Positions 50,520-59,923 of a stretch of 64,000 bases of DNA are shown in pieces (within the stretch, counting starts at the first letter, position 1; every line of letters begins with the position of its first letter). The DNA is from CAZFHA01 sp964518595. GTDB lineage: Bacteria; Bacillota; Clostridia; Saccharofermentanales; Saccharofermentanaceae. The notes under the pieces are model-generated. The model did not search any database. It was given only the letters and a program-made list of their open reading frames with translations, and was not told the DNA's origin. The position numbers and the translations under genes are program-made. The stretch is from positions 4,324-68,323 of the forward strand of contig CAZFHA010000020.1 of assembly GCA_964518595.1 (NCBI GenBank), given 5' to 3'.

Positions 50520-51677
50520 TTATTTCTCGCTCCCCTTCTCTAGGCTAATCGGAGTCTGTGAAGACTTCTCTCTAGGAACAAAACGATAACGCAGAAAGAA
50601 TTCACCGCCCAACGTAGACATTAAAATCAGCCCCTGAATAATATTTCCGATAGCTGAAGGAATGGAAAGCTTGATTTGAATTACCTGGGAGCCTTGCTCT
50701 AAGGCAGCAATGAGTAAAGAAACTATGGCAATAAAGGGGGCGGATAAATTGGCCAGCCAAGCAACAATAATGGCTGAAAAACCAGCACCTCCAGTGATAG
50801 AGGGTGACAAGGTAAAGACGGAACCACTGAGTTTTACCATACCAGCTAATCCGACTATACCACCAGAAATAATAACCCCTGTGAGCATGACTTTTTTAAC
50901 ATTCATACCGGCATAATGTGCTGTAGGAGCACTTTCACCCACCACCCTGATTTCGTAGCCTAGTTTGGTTTTTCGGATTAAAAGAAAAATAAACAGAGCT
51001 ACACCTAAGGCAATGATCCAGCCTATCTGCACACCAAACAAGGAGGGCAAACGCAGTTCATTGGGAATTGCTTTGATCTTTGGAAAACCTTTTGCCTCCG
51101 GGTCACGCCACAAAACAAAATGCAAGTAACTAACAATCGCTAAGGCAATGTAGTTCATCATTAATGTGAATAAAGTTTCGTTGGTTCGAAAAAAGACCCG
51201 GAAAAATCCCGGTATAAAGGCCCATAAAGCGCCACCAAAAAAACCGGCTAAAGCCATAAGTATAACAAAAACAACTTGGAGGATAGCTCCGGTCTGAATC
51301 GCTATCAAAAAGTCACCGATTTGGATCTGAGTCAACATATCAGCCGGAATAGCCGGTAGGCGGTGCGCCACAAAGGTAGCGAAAATTGCCCCCATAATTA
51401 ACTGCCCCTCGCCACCAATGTTCCAAAACTTCATCCGGAAAGCAACGGATAGACCTAAGGCCGTAATCATAAGCGGAATGGCAATAGCTAGGGTATTCAC
51501 CCAGCTGCTCCCGGAAGAAAAAGCACTACCAAGCAGAACACTAAAAGTAGCAATAGGATCATATCCCAATAGTGCAATTAAAATACCAGCCAAAAATATC
51601 CCCACAGCTACTGAACCCAGTCGCACGAGAATTCTTTTCCAGCCGACTAGATCATCCCTCTTGGCTATTCGAAACAT
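50520..51677 (-). CDS. Nucleoside ABC transporter permease 1
   Basis: A 385-residue permease of the YufP/NupP kind. It has about ten membrane segments, the GGEGQLIMGAIFATFVAHRLP loop near residue 90 and the coupling motif RVVGESAPTAHYAGMNVKKVMLTGVIISGGIVGLAG around 225-260. Start ATG 51677 has GAGAGGT upstream and overlaps the ATPase gene by 26 bases, so the two are coupled. It is assigned to nucleoside uptake from the family and from the neighbouring xpt and BMP genes. Confidence 0.92.
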   Translation of the reverse strand: MFRIAKRDDLVGWKRILVRLGSVAVGIFLAGILIALLGYDPIATFSVLLGSAFSSGSSWVNTLAIAIPLMITALGLSVAFRMKFWNIGGEGQLIMGAIFATFVAHRLPAIPADMLTQIQIGDFLIAIQTGAILQVVFVILMALAGFFGGALWAFIPGFFRVFFRTNETLFTLMMNYIALAIVSYLHFVLWRDPEAKGFPKIKAIPNELRLPSLFGVQIGWIIALGVALFIFLLIRKTKLGYEIRVVGESAPTAHYAGMNVKKVMLTGVIISGGIVGLAGMVKLSGSVFTLSPSITGGAGFSAIIVAWLANLSAPFIAIVSLLIAALEQGSQVIQIKLSIPSAIGNIIQGLILMSTLGGEFFLRYRFVPREKSSQTPISLEKGSEK

Positions 51678-53259
51678 AATTTACCTCTCTTTGTAGCTCC
51701 TCCAAAGTAGTGCCCGACATCATTCGTCCCAGATCCTCTTTGGTTATTTCTGAACTTTTGGCTATACCCGTTACTTGACCGGCACAAAGAACCATAATTC
51801 GGTCACACAGCTCAAGCAGAACATCTAAATCTTCGCCAATATAAAGCACCGCCACATCTTTAGCCTTTTGTTCATTAAGGAGTTGATAAATAGTGTAGGA
51901 GGAGTTAATATCTAAGCCTCTTACCGCATATGCTGTGATTAAAAGCTTAGGCTCTAAACGGATTTCCCGACCCAAAATCACTTTCTGGATATTTCCTCCC
52001 GAGAGTTTTCGCACCGGATGAAAAATACCCGGTGTATTAATATCTAAATCCTTAACAATTTCCAAAGCCTTTTGGCGTGCCTCGGCATTTTTCACGAAGG
52101 GGCCTTTTTGGAAAGCATAGTCTTTCAGCAAAATATTATCAGCAATATCCATGGAAGCCACTAGCCCCATACCCAGACGGTCCTCCGGAATAAAACTCAT
52201 AGAAATTCCCATGCGAATAATTTCTCTGGGGGTTTTATTAAAGATATTCGTATTCTGGAAAAATATTTGACCCTGTGCGGGGGAAATAATTCCTGCTAAA
52301 GCCTCACAAAGTTCCTTTTGCCCGCTTCCCGCCAGTCCGGCTACCCCTAGGATCTCCCCATGTTGCAAGGTAAAAGATACTTCTTTTAATTTTGTATAGC
52401 CATCTTCATCCTTTAAGGTAAGCTTTTCTACCCGAAGACACTCCTGACCTTTAGGGTTAGGTGGTAAACGCCGAATAGACAAGTCTACTTTACGACCGAC
52501 CATCTTTTCCACCAACTCACCGGGAGTAGTGCTACCAATCTCATAAGTACCAATACTCTCTCCCTTTCGCAGCACGGTAACTCGGTCGCAGAGTTCCATG
52601 ACTTCATTCATTTTGTGGCTGATAAAAACAATAGAACAACCTTGCTTGGTCATATTTTTTAGAATAACGAATAGATGACGAATCTCTTGAGGGGTCAACA
52701 CCGCAGTAGGCTCATCAAGAACCAGAATCTTCGCTCCACGGTAAAGTACCTTAATAATTTCAATGGTTTGCTTTTCACTGACTGCCAGCTGTCCGGTGAT
52801 CTTTTCTGGGTCTAGCTGCATACCATAGCGGGCAAAAAATTCATGCAATTGTCGATTCAGCTCTTTAGCTCTATAACGAAAACCCTTCTGACCAGCCAAA
52901 ATATTTTCGCCGGCAGTTAAGGCTTCGGCCAGCATAAAGTGTTGATGCACCATGCCAATCCCACACCGAATTGACTCTTTCGGTGAAGAAAAAATGCGCG
53001 GAACACCTTCAACCATAATCGTGCCTTCATCAGGCTGATAGATGCCGGACAAGATATTCATGAGGGTACTTTTACCGGAACCATTCTCACCTAATAGGGC
53101 GTGAATTTCCCCCTGACGAACTTGAAAATCAATACCATTATTCGCCTTAACCGAACCAAAAGACTTTTTAATTCCTGACATAGAAAATGCTAAATCCGTA
53201 GACGCAGAAGATGGTGGGAGCAACTGGGGGTTCGCTGTTTTTTGTAAATCTGTCTCCAT
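51652..53259 (-). CDS. Nucleoside ABC transporter ATPase with two NBDs
   Basis: A 535-residue double ATPase of the YufO/NupO type. NBD1 has Walker A GENGSGKST, LAVSEKQTIEI in the signature position, Walker B ILVLDEPT and the His switch FISHK. NBD2 has AGLAGSGQKEL for Walker A and a good signature LSGGNIQKV, but its Walker B region reads LLITAYAVRGLD, without the acidic pair, and its switch is YIGEDLD. NBD2 is therefore probably a non-hydrolysing site. The start is ATG 53259, with GGAG 9 bases upstream; a longer frame from 53298 begins inside the terminator stem region. It follows the BMP gene across a terminator. Confidence 0.93.
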   Translation of the reverse strand: METDLQKTANPQLLPPSSASTDLAFSMSGIKKSFGSVKANNGIDFQVRQGEIHALLGENGSGKSTLMNILSGIYQPDEGTIMVEGVPRIFSSPKESIRCGIGMVHQHFMLAEALTAGENILAGQKGFRYRAKELNRQLHEFFARYGMQLDPEKITGQLAVSEKQTIEIIKVLYRGAKILVLDEPTAVLTPQEIRHLFVILKNMTKQGCSIVFISHKMNEVMELCDRVTVLRKGESIGTYEIGSTTPGELVEKMVGRKVDLSIRRLPPNPKGQECLRVEKLTLKDEDGYTKLKEVSFTLQHGEILGVAGLAGSGQKELCEALAGIISPAQGQIFFQNTNIFNKTPREIIRMGISMSFIPEDRLGMGLVASMDIADNILLKDYAFQKGPFVKNAEARQKALEIVKDLDINTPGIFHPVRKLSGGNIQKVILGREIRLEPKLLITAYAVRGLDINSSYTIYQLLNEQKAKDVAVLYIGEDLDVLLELCDRIMVLCAGQVTGIAKSSEITKEDLGRMMSGTTLEELQREVNYVSNSQEG

Positions 53260-53281
53260 TATTTTCTCCAAACACTGATCT

Positions 53282-53323
53282 AAAAAACCCTGCGGCATCT
53301 CAGTCGCTTCTGAAATGCCGCAG
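53282..53323 (-). terminator. Terminator between the BMP and ATPase genes
   Basis: On the minus strand, CTGCGGCAT (53315-53323) pairs with ATGCCGCAG (53290-53298), with an inner TCAG/CTGA extension, followed by GG and six U's (53282-53287). Lying inside an operon, it would make the binding protein more abundant than the transporter core. Confidence 0.85.
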
Positions 53324-53349
53324 CTCTAAAAGTAATTTTATTCTTGTTC

Positions 53350-54531
53350 TTAGTTCTTTATTGTACCAATGACACCTTCTACGAACCAGGACATTTGCAT
53401 TTGATCTTCGTAAGGCAAGCTCTGTCCTTCCGGAACCTTAACTTCACCATTTTGATCCTTAATCGGCCCCTTGAATACAAAGGCGTTACCCTCAGCGATA
53501 ATTTGTGGTTCGGCTTTTTTTACAGCCGCTTCAGCCTCTGCAGAAACTAAATCGGTAAGCGTATCCAAAGCTACTACGCCCTCTTTCATACCGCCCCAGT
53601 AGTTCTCGATTTCCCACTGACCATTAAGGACTTGTTCTATCTTGTGCTGATAGTAAACACCCCAATTCCAAATCGGTGCTGTGAGATAAGCCTTAGGTGC
53701 ACCGGCATAGGGCAAGTCATACCCAATGGCATAAGCACCGGCTGACTCAGCCGCAGTAATAGCAGCCGTTGAATCTTGATGTTGAGCCATGACATCAACA
53801 CCGGAAGCCAGTAAGGACTCAGCAGCAGCTTTCTCCTTATCCATATCAAACCAAGTATTCGTCCACACCACGGAAACCGTAACCTCTGGATTAACCGAAC
53901 GGGCACCGAGAGTGTAGGCATTAATCCCCCGAATTACTTCAGGTATAGGGAAAGCCGCTACGTAGCCAAGCTTGTTATTCTTAGTCATAAGTCCACCAAC
54001 AACCCCAGCCAAATAACGGGCACTTTCGATTTGTCCAAAATACGCATCCATATTTGTATCGTTCATGGTGTAGCCTGAGCAGTGGCAGAATTTTACCTCA
54101 GGATATTTTTCAGCCGCAGCAGCGGTAGGCTCCATATAACCGTAACTGGTAGTAAAAATTAACTCACAGCCTTCACCCACCAGATTGTCAATGGCAGCGG
54201 TAGTCGCGGTCGCATCATTATCATCAATACTTTCTAATTCAAAGATCTGAACTTTGTCTCCCAGCGCTTCTACCGCCTGAGCAATCCCTTGGGCGTGGGC
54301 TTGAGAGTAACCGCCATCATCTTTAGGGGATATGTAGATAACACCCACTTTCAGGACGTCGCCTTCTGTCTGCTCAGCTTCCTTTGCAGCACTGGAAGCT
54401 GTTTGTGCAGCCGAAGCGGATGATCCGCCGGTAGTTGTTTGACCACTGGTATTCGTAACAGAGCATCCAGCAGCGCCGATAGTGGTGAACAGCAGAATCA
54501 GGGTCAAAACCAGACCAAAAATTTTCCTCAT
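53350..54531 (-). CDS. BMP family nucleoside-binding lipoprotein
   Basis: A 393-residue lipoprotein. The signal peptide ends with the lipobox GAAGC (Cys23), then a Ser/Thr/Gly-rich linker to about residue 55. The Bmp/PnrA domain shows VGVIYISPKDDGGYSQAHAQGI, LIFTTSYGYMEPTAAAAEKYPEVKFCHCSG, GYVAAFPIPEVIRGINAYTLGARSVNPEV and HQDSTAAITAAE. Proteins of this family capture purine nucleosides for the ABC importer encoded downstream. AAAGGAG precedes the ATG; xpt ends 34 bases upstream. Confidence 0.94.
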   Translation of the reverse strand: MRKIFGLVLTLILLFTTIGAAGCSVTNTSGQTTTGGSSASAAQTASSAAKEAEQTEGDVLKVGVIYISPKDDGGYSQAHAQGIAQAVEALGDKVQIFELESIDDNDATATTAAIDNLVGEGCELIFTTSYGYMEPTAAAAEKYPEVKFCHCSGYTMNDTNMDAYFGQIESARYLAGVVGGLMTKNNKLGYVAAFPIPEVIRGINAYTLGARSVNPEVTVSVVWTNTWFDMDKEKAAAESLLASGVDVMAQHQDSTAAITAAESAGAYAIGYDLPYAGAPKAYLTAPIWNWGVYYQHKIEQVLNGQWEIENYWGGMKEGVVALDTLTDLVSAEAEAAVKKAEPQIIAEGNAFVFKGPIKDQNGEVKVPEGQSLPYEDQMQMSWFVEGVIGTIKN

Positions 54532-54565
54532 TTCTCTTCTCCTTTACTGAACAAACCTTGATGTA

Positions 54566-55150
54566 TTAGACCTCTTCTTCAAAGATGATAGTTCCATCTT
54601 TTTCAGACATAGATTTGATAATTGCCAGAGAATCTACTCTGACACCTAAATCACGAATGGCCTTGCCGCCAGCCTGAAAGCCCTTCTCAATCACAATACC
54701 TGCGCCAACAACCGTTGCACCGGCTTCTTTCACAATAGAGATTAAACCTTGAAGTGCTTGCCCATGAGCAAGAAAATCATCAATAAAAAGTATATGATCT
54801 GAGGAATCAATAAAACGCTTGTTAATACGAACAATAGATTCTTTACCCCGAGTAAAGGAGAGAACCGGGGCTTGATAAGTATCTGCATCTAAATTTCTGG
54901 ACTCTGTCTTCTTAGCACAAACCACCGGTACATCTAAAAAGAGCCCGGCAAAAACCGCTGGGGCGATGCCTGAACTCTCTATGGTAACAATCTTAGTTAC
55001 GCCGCACCCAGCAAAACGCCGGGCAAATTCTTTACCGATGGCCTGCATAAACTGCGGATCAATCCGATGGTTCAAAAAACTGTCAACTTTGAGTACCTCT
55101 GTACCGATAACACGTCCCTCACAGAGGATTTTCTCTTTCAATAAATCCAT
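54566..55150 (-). CDS. xpt: Xanthine phosphoribosyltransferase
   Basis: Xpt salvages xanthine to XMP with PRPP. The protein has 194 residues with LLKEKILCEGRVIGTEVLKVDSFLNHRIDP at the start, VTIESSGIAPAVFAGL, and the PRPP loop ILFIDDFLAHGQALQGLI. The frame is open to 55204, but the family start is the ATG at 55150; its ribosome site is weak (GTGGGG). It has its own promoter at 55209-55236 and leads the nucleoside transporter genes. No purine riboswitch is seen in the short leader. Confidence 0.96.
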   Translation of the reverse strand: MDLLKEKILCEGRVIGTEVLKVDSFLNHRIDPQFMQAIGKEFARRFAGCGVTKIVTIESSGIAPAVFAGLFLDVPVVCAKKTESRNLDADTYQAPVLSFTRGKESIVRINKRFIDSSDHILFIDDFLAHGQALQGLISIVKEAGATVVGAGIVIEKGFQAGGKAIRDLGVRVDSLAIIKSMSEKDGTIIFEEEV

Positions 55151-55208
55151 AAAGCCCCACACCCTTACCCTTGCCCTGCGGCACATATATTTTTGAAATA
55201 ACAAAGCT

Positions 55209-55236
55209 ATTATATGCCAAAGTTTTTAAACTTCAA
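55209..55236 (-). promoter_or_regulatory. Promoter of xpt and the nucleoside transporter operon
   Basis: On the minus strand, TTGAAG (55231-55236), 16 bases and TATAAT (55209-55214). The start site would be near 55202, about 50 bases before the xpt ATG. Confidence 0.7.
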
Positions 55237-55240
55237 AGAG

Positions 55241-55285
55241 AAAAAACGAGAAAAATCTTGCTAATTCGGTCTTTTAGCAAGATTT
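55241..55285 (-). terminator. Terminator of the PHP-Crp gene pair
   Basis: On the minus strand a perfect 12-bp stem, AAATCTTGCTAA (55274-55285) and TTAGCAAGATTT (55253-55264), is followed by TTCTCGTTTTTT. It is 58 bases after the regulator stop and just before the xpt promoter. Confidence 0.85.
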
Positions 55286-55343
55286 CATGCAGTAGCACCA
55301 TAATTCTTTAAAAACGATCCCTAGACTTAGCCATTCCGTCAAA

Positions 55344-56069
55344 CTAGCGATTATAGGAAAAGCCCTCAATCACGTCATTTTCTAGTTTAGATAGGTCTAA
55401 CAATTCTATGGTTCTACCAAAAACCCGTAAAAGTCCATCCTTCTCCATCGAAATCAGCTCCCGAGAAAAAGACGGCCTGGGCATAGCTAATAATTTTGCA
55501 ATTACTTCTTTAGATACCGGCAACTCTACCTTGTTACTATTACCATCATGGGTGTCGGGATGCTGTTCGTTTCGCAGTTCCAATAGGTAAAAAGCAATCT
55601 TATGACGCAGACTCTTCTGGGATAAAAGTGCAATTCGTCGATTCTGCCCCGTCACCCGATCCGATAAAATCCGTAAAAAATTGTTAAGAATAACCGGACT
55701 TTTGTCCATCAAAGCCAGCAAGGTCTCCCGACTGATGAAAAGTACCACCCCCTGAGTCATAGCCTCCAAGGTAAAAGGGTAGTCATTAAAACTGCCAAAA
55801 ATCAGATCTTCACCAAAAAAGTCCCCCGGCCCCAAAAGGCCAATGGTGGCAAAATCACCGCTGGAAGTATATTTCTGCATAGCAATCTGCCCTTCCTCAA
55901 TAACACCAATGCTACTGCAAACATCATTCTCATCTTCAATAATCTCGCCTCTGGCAAAAGTTCTCACCTTGGTAATGGCACAATAATGGTGAAAAGTTTC
56001 TCGATCCAATCCCGCAAAAAGGCTTGTCTGAGCCAAAACGTCACAGGGTTTTATTAATTCTGGGTGCAT
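55344..56069 (-). CDS. Crp/Fnr family transcription regulator (second copy)
   Basis: A 241-residue regulator only distantly like the one at 26.8 kb. Residues 15-130 form the cNMP-type barrel (ARGEIIEDENDVCSSIGVIEEGQIAM; LLGPGDFFGEDLIFG), and 150-215 hold the winged helix with VSKEVIAKLLAMPRPSFSRELISMEKDGLL. Cysteines are scattered (C9, C26, C49), with no Fnr-like cluster. It follows the PHP gene by 14 bases with AGGAG before its ATG. The two are co-transcribed. The signal is unknown. Confidence 0.88.
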   Translation of the reverse strand: MHPELIKPCDVLAQTSLFAGLDRETFHHYCAITKVRTFARGEIIEDENDVCSSIGVIEEGQIAMQKYTSSGDFATIGLLGPGDFFGEDLIFGSFNDYPFTLEAMTQGVVLFISRETLLALMDKSPVILNNFLRILSDRVTGQNRRIALLSQKSLRHKIAFYLLELRNEQHPDTHDGNSNKVELPVSKEVIAKLLAMPRPSFSRELISMEKDGLLRVFGRTIELLDLSKLENDVIEGFSYNR

Positions 56070-56083
56070 CTGTCTCTCCTACT

Positions 56084-56806
56084 TCATGAACCGAGTAAAA
56101 TATAATCTTTTCGGCTACGAACGGTTGCAATAAAATCTTCGATGGAAGTAAGTTTTCTGCTAAAAGCCATTCCCCCACCTAGAAGCGGTGAGGTGGCATG
56201 GGCATCGGAACCAGACATCGGAATTAAATTTTCTTTTTGGGCATATTCCTTAGCCTTTTGATTGTAATCGGGATTTCTATGACTGGCATTCACCACCTCA
56301 ACCCCATCAGTTAACTCCGGCAACAACCGAATCTTACTAATGTAAAAGGCTTCTCGAAAGGGATGAGCATGGGTTATAAATCCGCCGGACTGATGAACCG
56401 CATCAGCATACTGCTCAACGCTCCAGTTAAGAATGTCGGGATTCTGCCGCAAAAAATCCAGAGATAAGCCATAGGTCAGTAAGTCTGTATGGTGGTAGCC
56501 ATACTCCCAACCAAAGAACACCTGTAAGCCTCGCTTCTCGCCCTCGGCCTTGGCCTCCAAAAAGCCCTGATAAAATAATTCTAAGCGCTTTTCCCAAGAA
56601 TAGCGACTGGGGATACACGTATTGCCGTTAAAAAAATGATCGGTGATAATAATCCCTTGATAGCCCGCCTCTGCATAAGCGGCTGCCATCTCAGCCCCAG
56701 TATTTACGGCGCAAGCGCTGGCTTGGCTGGTATGCATATGAGTTTCGTACTTATAGGGATAAAGTTCCTGGTTGTCTTTGCTCTCTTTGGTCTTAAAACT
56801 AAACAT
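56084..56806 (-). CDS. PHP-domain phosphoesterase
   Basis: A 240-residue protein of the PHP superfamily. The metal ligands are seen in YETHMHTSQASAC (HxH), GIIITDHFFNG (the usual TDH), GWEYGYHHTDLLTYGL, GGFITHAHPFREAF and MSGSDAHATSPLLGGG. It probably splits a phosphodiester or phosphomonoester; the substrate cannot be told from sequence, and no polymerase or histidinol context is present. GAGGAAG precedes the ATG. It is followed by a Crp family gene, and the two form one unit. Confidence 0.85.
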   Translation of the reverse strand: MFSFKTKESKDNQELYPYKYETHMHTSQASACAVNTGAEMAAAYAEAGYQGIIITDHFFNGNTCIPSRYSWEKRLELFYQGFLEAKAEGEKRGLQVFFGWEYGYHHTDLLTYGLSLDFLRQNPDILNWSVEQYADAVHQSGGFITHAHPFREAFYISKIRLLPELTDGVEVVNASHRNPDYNQKAKEYAQKENLIPMSGSDAHATSPLLGGGMAFSRKLTSIEDFIATVRSRKDYILLGS

Positions 56807-56995
56807 ACTTCCTCACAATCTATTCAGTCAATAAAGTCAATCAAAAACCGGGCTATATTCTAGCTTGCCCCAACAGTAGGCAGTAGTTGTCTATTGTTAG
56901 GCTCTTCTACATCAATAAAATTATCAGAATTGATGGTAACTCCTCTATATAAGCAGTGTTATTGTAACCCAGACTTTCTACAGGGTCAATTTAAG

Positions 56996-58408
56996 CTAGT
57001 CAATTACCCGGTGCAAATACCATTTCTTACCTCTAAAGCGGAGAGTGAAAATAATACCCCGGACGCCCCATTCAGAAAACATGGCGATCCAAACACCGAG
57101 TATTCCGTAACCCAAGGTAACCCCAAGAAAATAACCTAAGCTGACTCGAAATAGCCACATTGATAGCATGGAAGTAATGGAAGTAAACTTGGCGTCACCT
57201 CCGGCGCGCAGAGCCGCTGGCACCAAGAAGCTAAATCCCCAGAGGGGAATATATAGAACCGATGACAGCATCAAAAGCAAGCGAATATCAGCAATAATCT
57301 CTACCGGCGGATGGAAAAGAGATAGAATAGGTGTGAAAAACGGCCAGAAGAGTAACCCGGCTATCGTATAGCAAACCGCACCGGCCCCCAGAAAATTACG
57401 GACAATTTTTCTAGCCTGATCAATGTCCTTATGTCCCATACATTGTCCCACAACCGTCACGATAGTAAGGGAAAGAGCATTGGCCGGAATCATAAGTAAA
57501 GAGGTTAAAGAAGCACTTATAGCATTAGTAGCCATGGCTAAGGTTCCCATGCTGACAATAAAAGTTTGGGTAAGAATCTTCCCCCCATTAAAAAACATCT
57601 GCTCCGCCGCAAAAGGGAAGCCAATTTTAAAAATACGTTTAAGCATAGGAAGTTCAAAGCGAAAAAACTCTCGGGGCTTAAGCCTGGGTTCAGACTTGCG
57701 ATGTAGCAGGTAAAGGATAGCCACCGCTGCCGCTAAATACCGAGCCGTATTCAAGGAAATCACCATACCGGTAACCCCTAGTCCCATACCGTTAATAAGA
57801 ATAAAATTCAGTAAAACATAGGTCGAATGCATAACCACAGAGAGCATCAAAGAACTTCGGCTCTCCCCTATACCCCTGAGAGCACCGCAGACGGCCTCAA
57901 CCACAGCAATACCGCAATAGGACAGGCAACTGCCCAAAAGATATATTTGTGCATTTGCAAAGACCGCTGCATCAGCCTCACCAAAAAGTAAATAGAGCAC
58001 CTGATCATGAAAAACAATTAGGGTTAAGGCAATAATAAGCGCTACACCGAAAGCCGCTGTAATCGAGCCGGAAACGGCTCTGGAAAGCATATTCTTATTG
58101 CCGCTTCCCTTGTACTGGGCAATAACTACCGTCCCACCGGTAGCCATGGCAATAAAAATATTGATCAGGAAAATATTTAAAGAATCAACCATGTTTACAG
58201 CACTGATAGCCTCAACTCCAGAGGAACTAATCATAGCCGTATTAAGTATATTCAGGCTAATCAAGAAAAATTGATCAACTAAAATCGGCAACCAAATCGC
58301 AATGATTTGCCGGTAATCCAAAGTATTACCGGTAAAATGCCGGTGCAAAAAACTTTGAGCCCATCCTATTTGGGGCTTTTGAGGGGAAGGCAACTTCTTA
58401 CTCATCAT
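56996..58408 (-). CDS. MATE family efflux transporter
   Basis: A 470-residue MATE/NorM-type exporter with twelve hydrophobic segments in two halves. Family marks are MISSSGVEAISAVNMVDSL, GGTVVIAQYKGSGNKNMLSRAV, GMGLGVTGMVISLNTARY and GQCMGHKDIDQARKIVRNF. MATE proteins export cationic or aromatic compounds in exchange for Na+ or H+. It lies 15 bases downstream of the histidine kinase gene and is probably co-transcribed with the two-component system, which may sense its substrate. The start is unsettled: two adjacent ATGs at 58408 and 58405, neither with a clear ribosome site. Confidence 0.92.
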   Translation of the reverse strand: MMSKKLPSPQKPQIGWAQSFLHRHFTGNTLDYRQIIAIWLPILVDQFFLISLNILNTAMISSSGVEAISAVNMVDSLNIFLINIFIAMATGGTVVIAQYKGSGNKNMLSRAVSGSITAAFGVALIIALTLIVFHDQVLYLLFGEADAAVFANAQIYLLGSCLSYCGIAVVEAVCGALRGIGESRSSLMLSVVMHSTYVLLNFILINGMGLGVTGMVISLNTARYLAAAVAILYLLHRKSEPRLKPREFFRFELPMLKRIFKIGFPFAAEQMFFNGGKILTQTFIVSMGTLAMATNAISASLTSLLMIPANALSLTIVTVVGQCMGHKDIDQARKIVRNFLGAGAVCYTIAGLLFWPFFTPILSLFHPPVEIIADIRLLLMLSSVLYIPLWGFSFLVPAALRAGGDAKFTSITSMLSMWLFRVSLGYFLGVTLGYGILGVWIAMFSEWGVRGIIFTLRFRGKKWYLHRVID

Positions 58409-58423
58409 AGAAGTATTTTAACA

Positions 58424-59923
58424 CTAAAAGCCGCTGCCCTCCTCTTTCTCTGGGGGAAAGGTAAAAATTGTCTGTGTTCGCACCCCCACATCACTGGTTA
58501 TCTCTAAACGGATATTATGGCGAAGTGCGATTTGTCGAGCAATTGATAGCCCCAGTCCAGTACCCTCCTTAAGCGGTTGACGGCTTCCTCGGTTAAAGCG
58601 GTCAAAAATCGATTCTAAATCCTCTGCCGGTATACCCGGCCCATGATCTTCCACGATTAATTGAGCCAAAGTCTGGTTCACTGCAAATGAAAGGATAACC
58701 GTCTCCTGCTCAGGAGAAAATTTCAGACTATTATCAACTATGACTAATATCATTTGACGCAATCTGTCATAATCACCCATCAGCCAATACTGTTCCCGCT
58801 GGGTTGAAAATAGCAATTCAATGGTTTTAGCGGAAGCCAAGGGGGTCATGCTTCTCACTACATCTTTAATCACATCAACAACATTAATCTGAGTATATTC
58901 GATGGAAAAATCCGTACTCTGGAGTCGGGAAAGTTCCAATAAATCATTAATAAGACGTTGTAAATAAATACTTTCCTTTAGCATCTGCTGATAGTAGGCT
59001 TTTACTTCTACCGGATCGGTTATCACCTCGTCAGTGAGAGCTTCCAAAGAACCACGTAAAACGGTAACCGGTGTACGTAGTTCGTGGGAAATATTGGAAA
59101 TAAAGTTCCGCCGTAGCTTTTCTAAATTCAAGCTTTCTTCTTCAGCTTTAGAAAGACGATCCGCCAGCAAATCCAGGGTGTGAGCTAAATCACCGAATTC
59201 ATCCTTCCTTAGCGAATCCGTCTTCACCAAATAATTACCCTCAGCCAGAGCTAACGCAGTCTGCTTCATTTCCTTTAGCGGTTTGGTAAAATGGAAAGAT
59301 AATCCAACAGCTGTAAGTCCTGCAATGCCTAAGGCTGCCATCACACTTAAAAGCAAAATGCGAAAACCTTGATTCATGCTAGACGAAACTTCCTCAATAG
59401 ATTCATGAAGCAAAACCGCACCAACAACAGCTTTACTCTCATCATAGATAGGCATACCTAAGGTAATGGAAGGCGCTTCCAAAAACTGGTTAAAACTTTC
59501 GCCAAAAGATGTTTCGCCCGAAAGTGCAAGAGTGATAATTTCTTCTGCTTCTTCCGGCAGTTCACTATATTGAATTTCTGCCTTGCCACTGCCTCTGGTA
59601 ATCAGCTTTGAATTGTTATCCACAATCCAAATATCTGCGGCAGTGACTCGATCTAGTACATTCAAGTACATACCAAGGCCGCCCTGCATGCCTCTGGAAC
59701 TTTGTCCGTGTCCGCTTTTAGCCTGATTGCCAGTATCATTACCGATTAGATAAGCATTGGCGGACAAGGCTATTTCACCAGCAATCTGGATCATCTCCGC
59801 TTTATGTCGTTCTAAAGTGTTCTGTGTATACAGTTTAATGAAAACCGCTCCCACTACAAAGGAAGATAAAACTAATACAACACCGAAATAAGCTAATAAT
59901 TTATATACTAATCGCTGTCTCAT
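58424..59923 (-). CDS. Sensor histidine kinase
   Basis: A 499-residue membrane kinase. A membrane helix at about 9-31 and another at about 187-209 enclose an outward-facing sensor domain of about 155 residues (VTAADIWIVDNNSKLITRG; a Cache-like fold is likely). A HAMP domain (about 210-265) follows, then the dimerisation box FISNISHELRTPVTVLRGS with the phospho-acceptor His, and the ATPase part with VDNSLKFS, DHGPGIPAEDLESIFDRFNRGS and GTGLGLSIARQIA. It overlaps the response regulator gene by 4 bases (ATGA) and is translated together with it. The ligand is unknown. Confidence 0.94.
   Translation of the reverse strand: MRQRLVYKLLAYFGVVLVLSSFVVGAVFIKLYTQNTLERHKAEMIQIAGEIALSANAYLIGNDTGNQAKSGHGQSSRGMQGGLGMYLNVLDRVTAADIWIVDNNSKLITRGSGKAEIQYSELPEEAEEIITLALSGETSFGESFNQFLEAPSITLGMPIYDESKAVVGAVLLHESIEEVSSSMNQGFRILLLSVMAALGIAGLTAVGLSFHFTKPLKEMKQTALALAEGNYLVKTDSLRKDEFGDLAHTLDLLADRLSKAEEESLNLEKLRRNFISNISHELRTPVTVLRGSLEALTDEVITDPVEVKAYYQQMLKESIYLQRLINDLLELSRLQSTDFSIEYTQINVVDVIKDVVRSMTPLASAKTIELLFSTQREQYWLMGDYDRLRQMILVIVDNSLKFSPEQETVILSFAVNQTLAQLIVEDHGPGIPAEDLESIFDRFNRGSRQPLKEGTGLGLSIARQIALRHNIRLEITSDVGVRTQTIFTFPPEKEEGSGF

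Noticed and set aside
55151..55240. Purine riboswitch before xpt
   Set aside because: The leader from the predicted promoter is about 50 bases and no aptamer-like pairing is seen.
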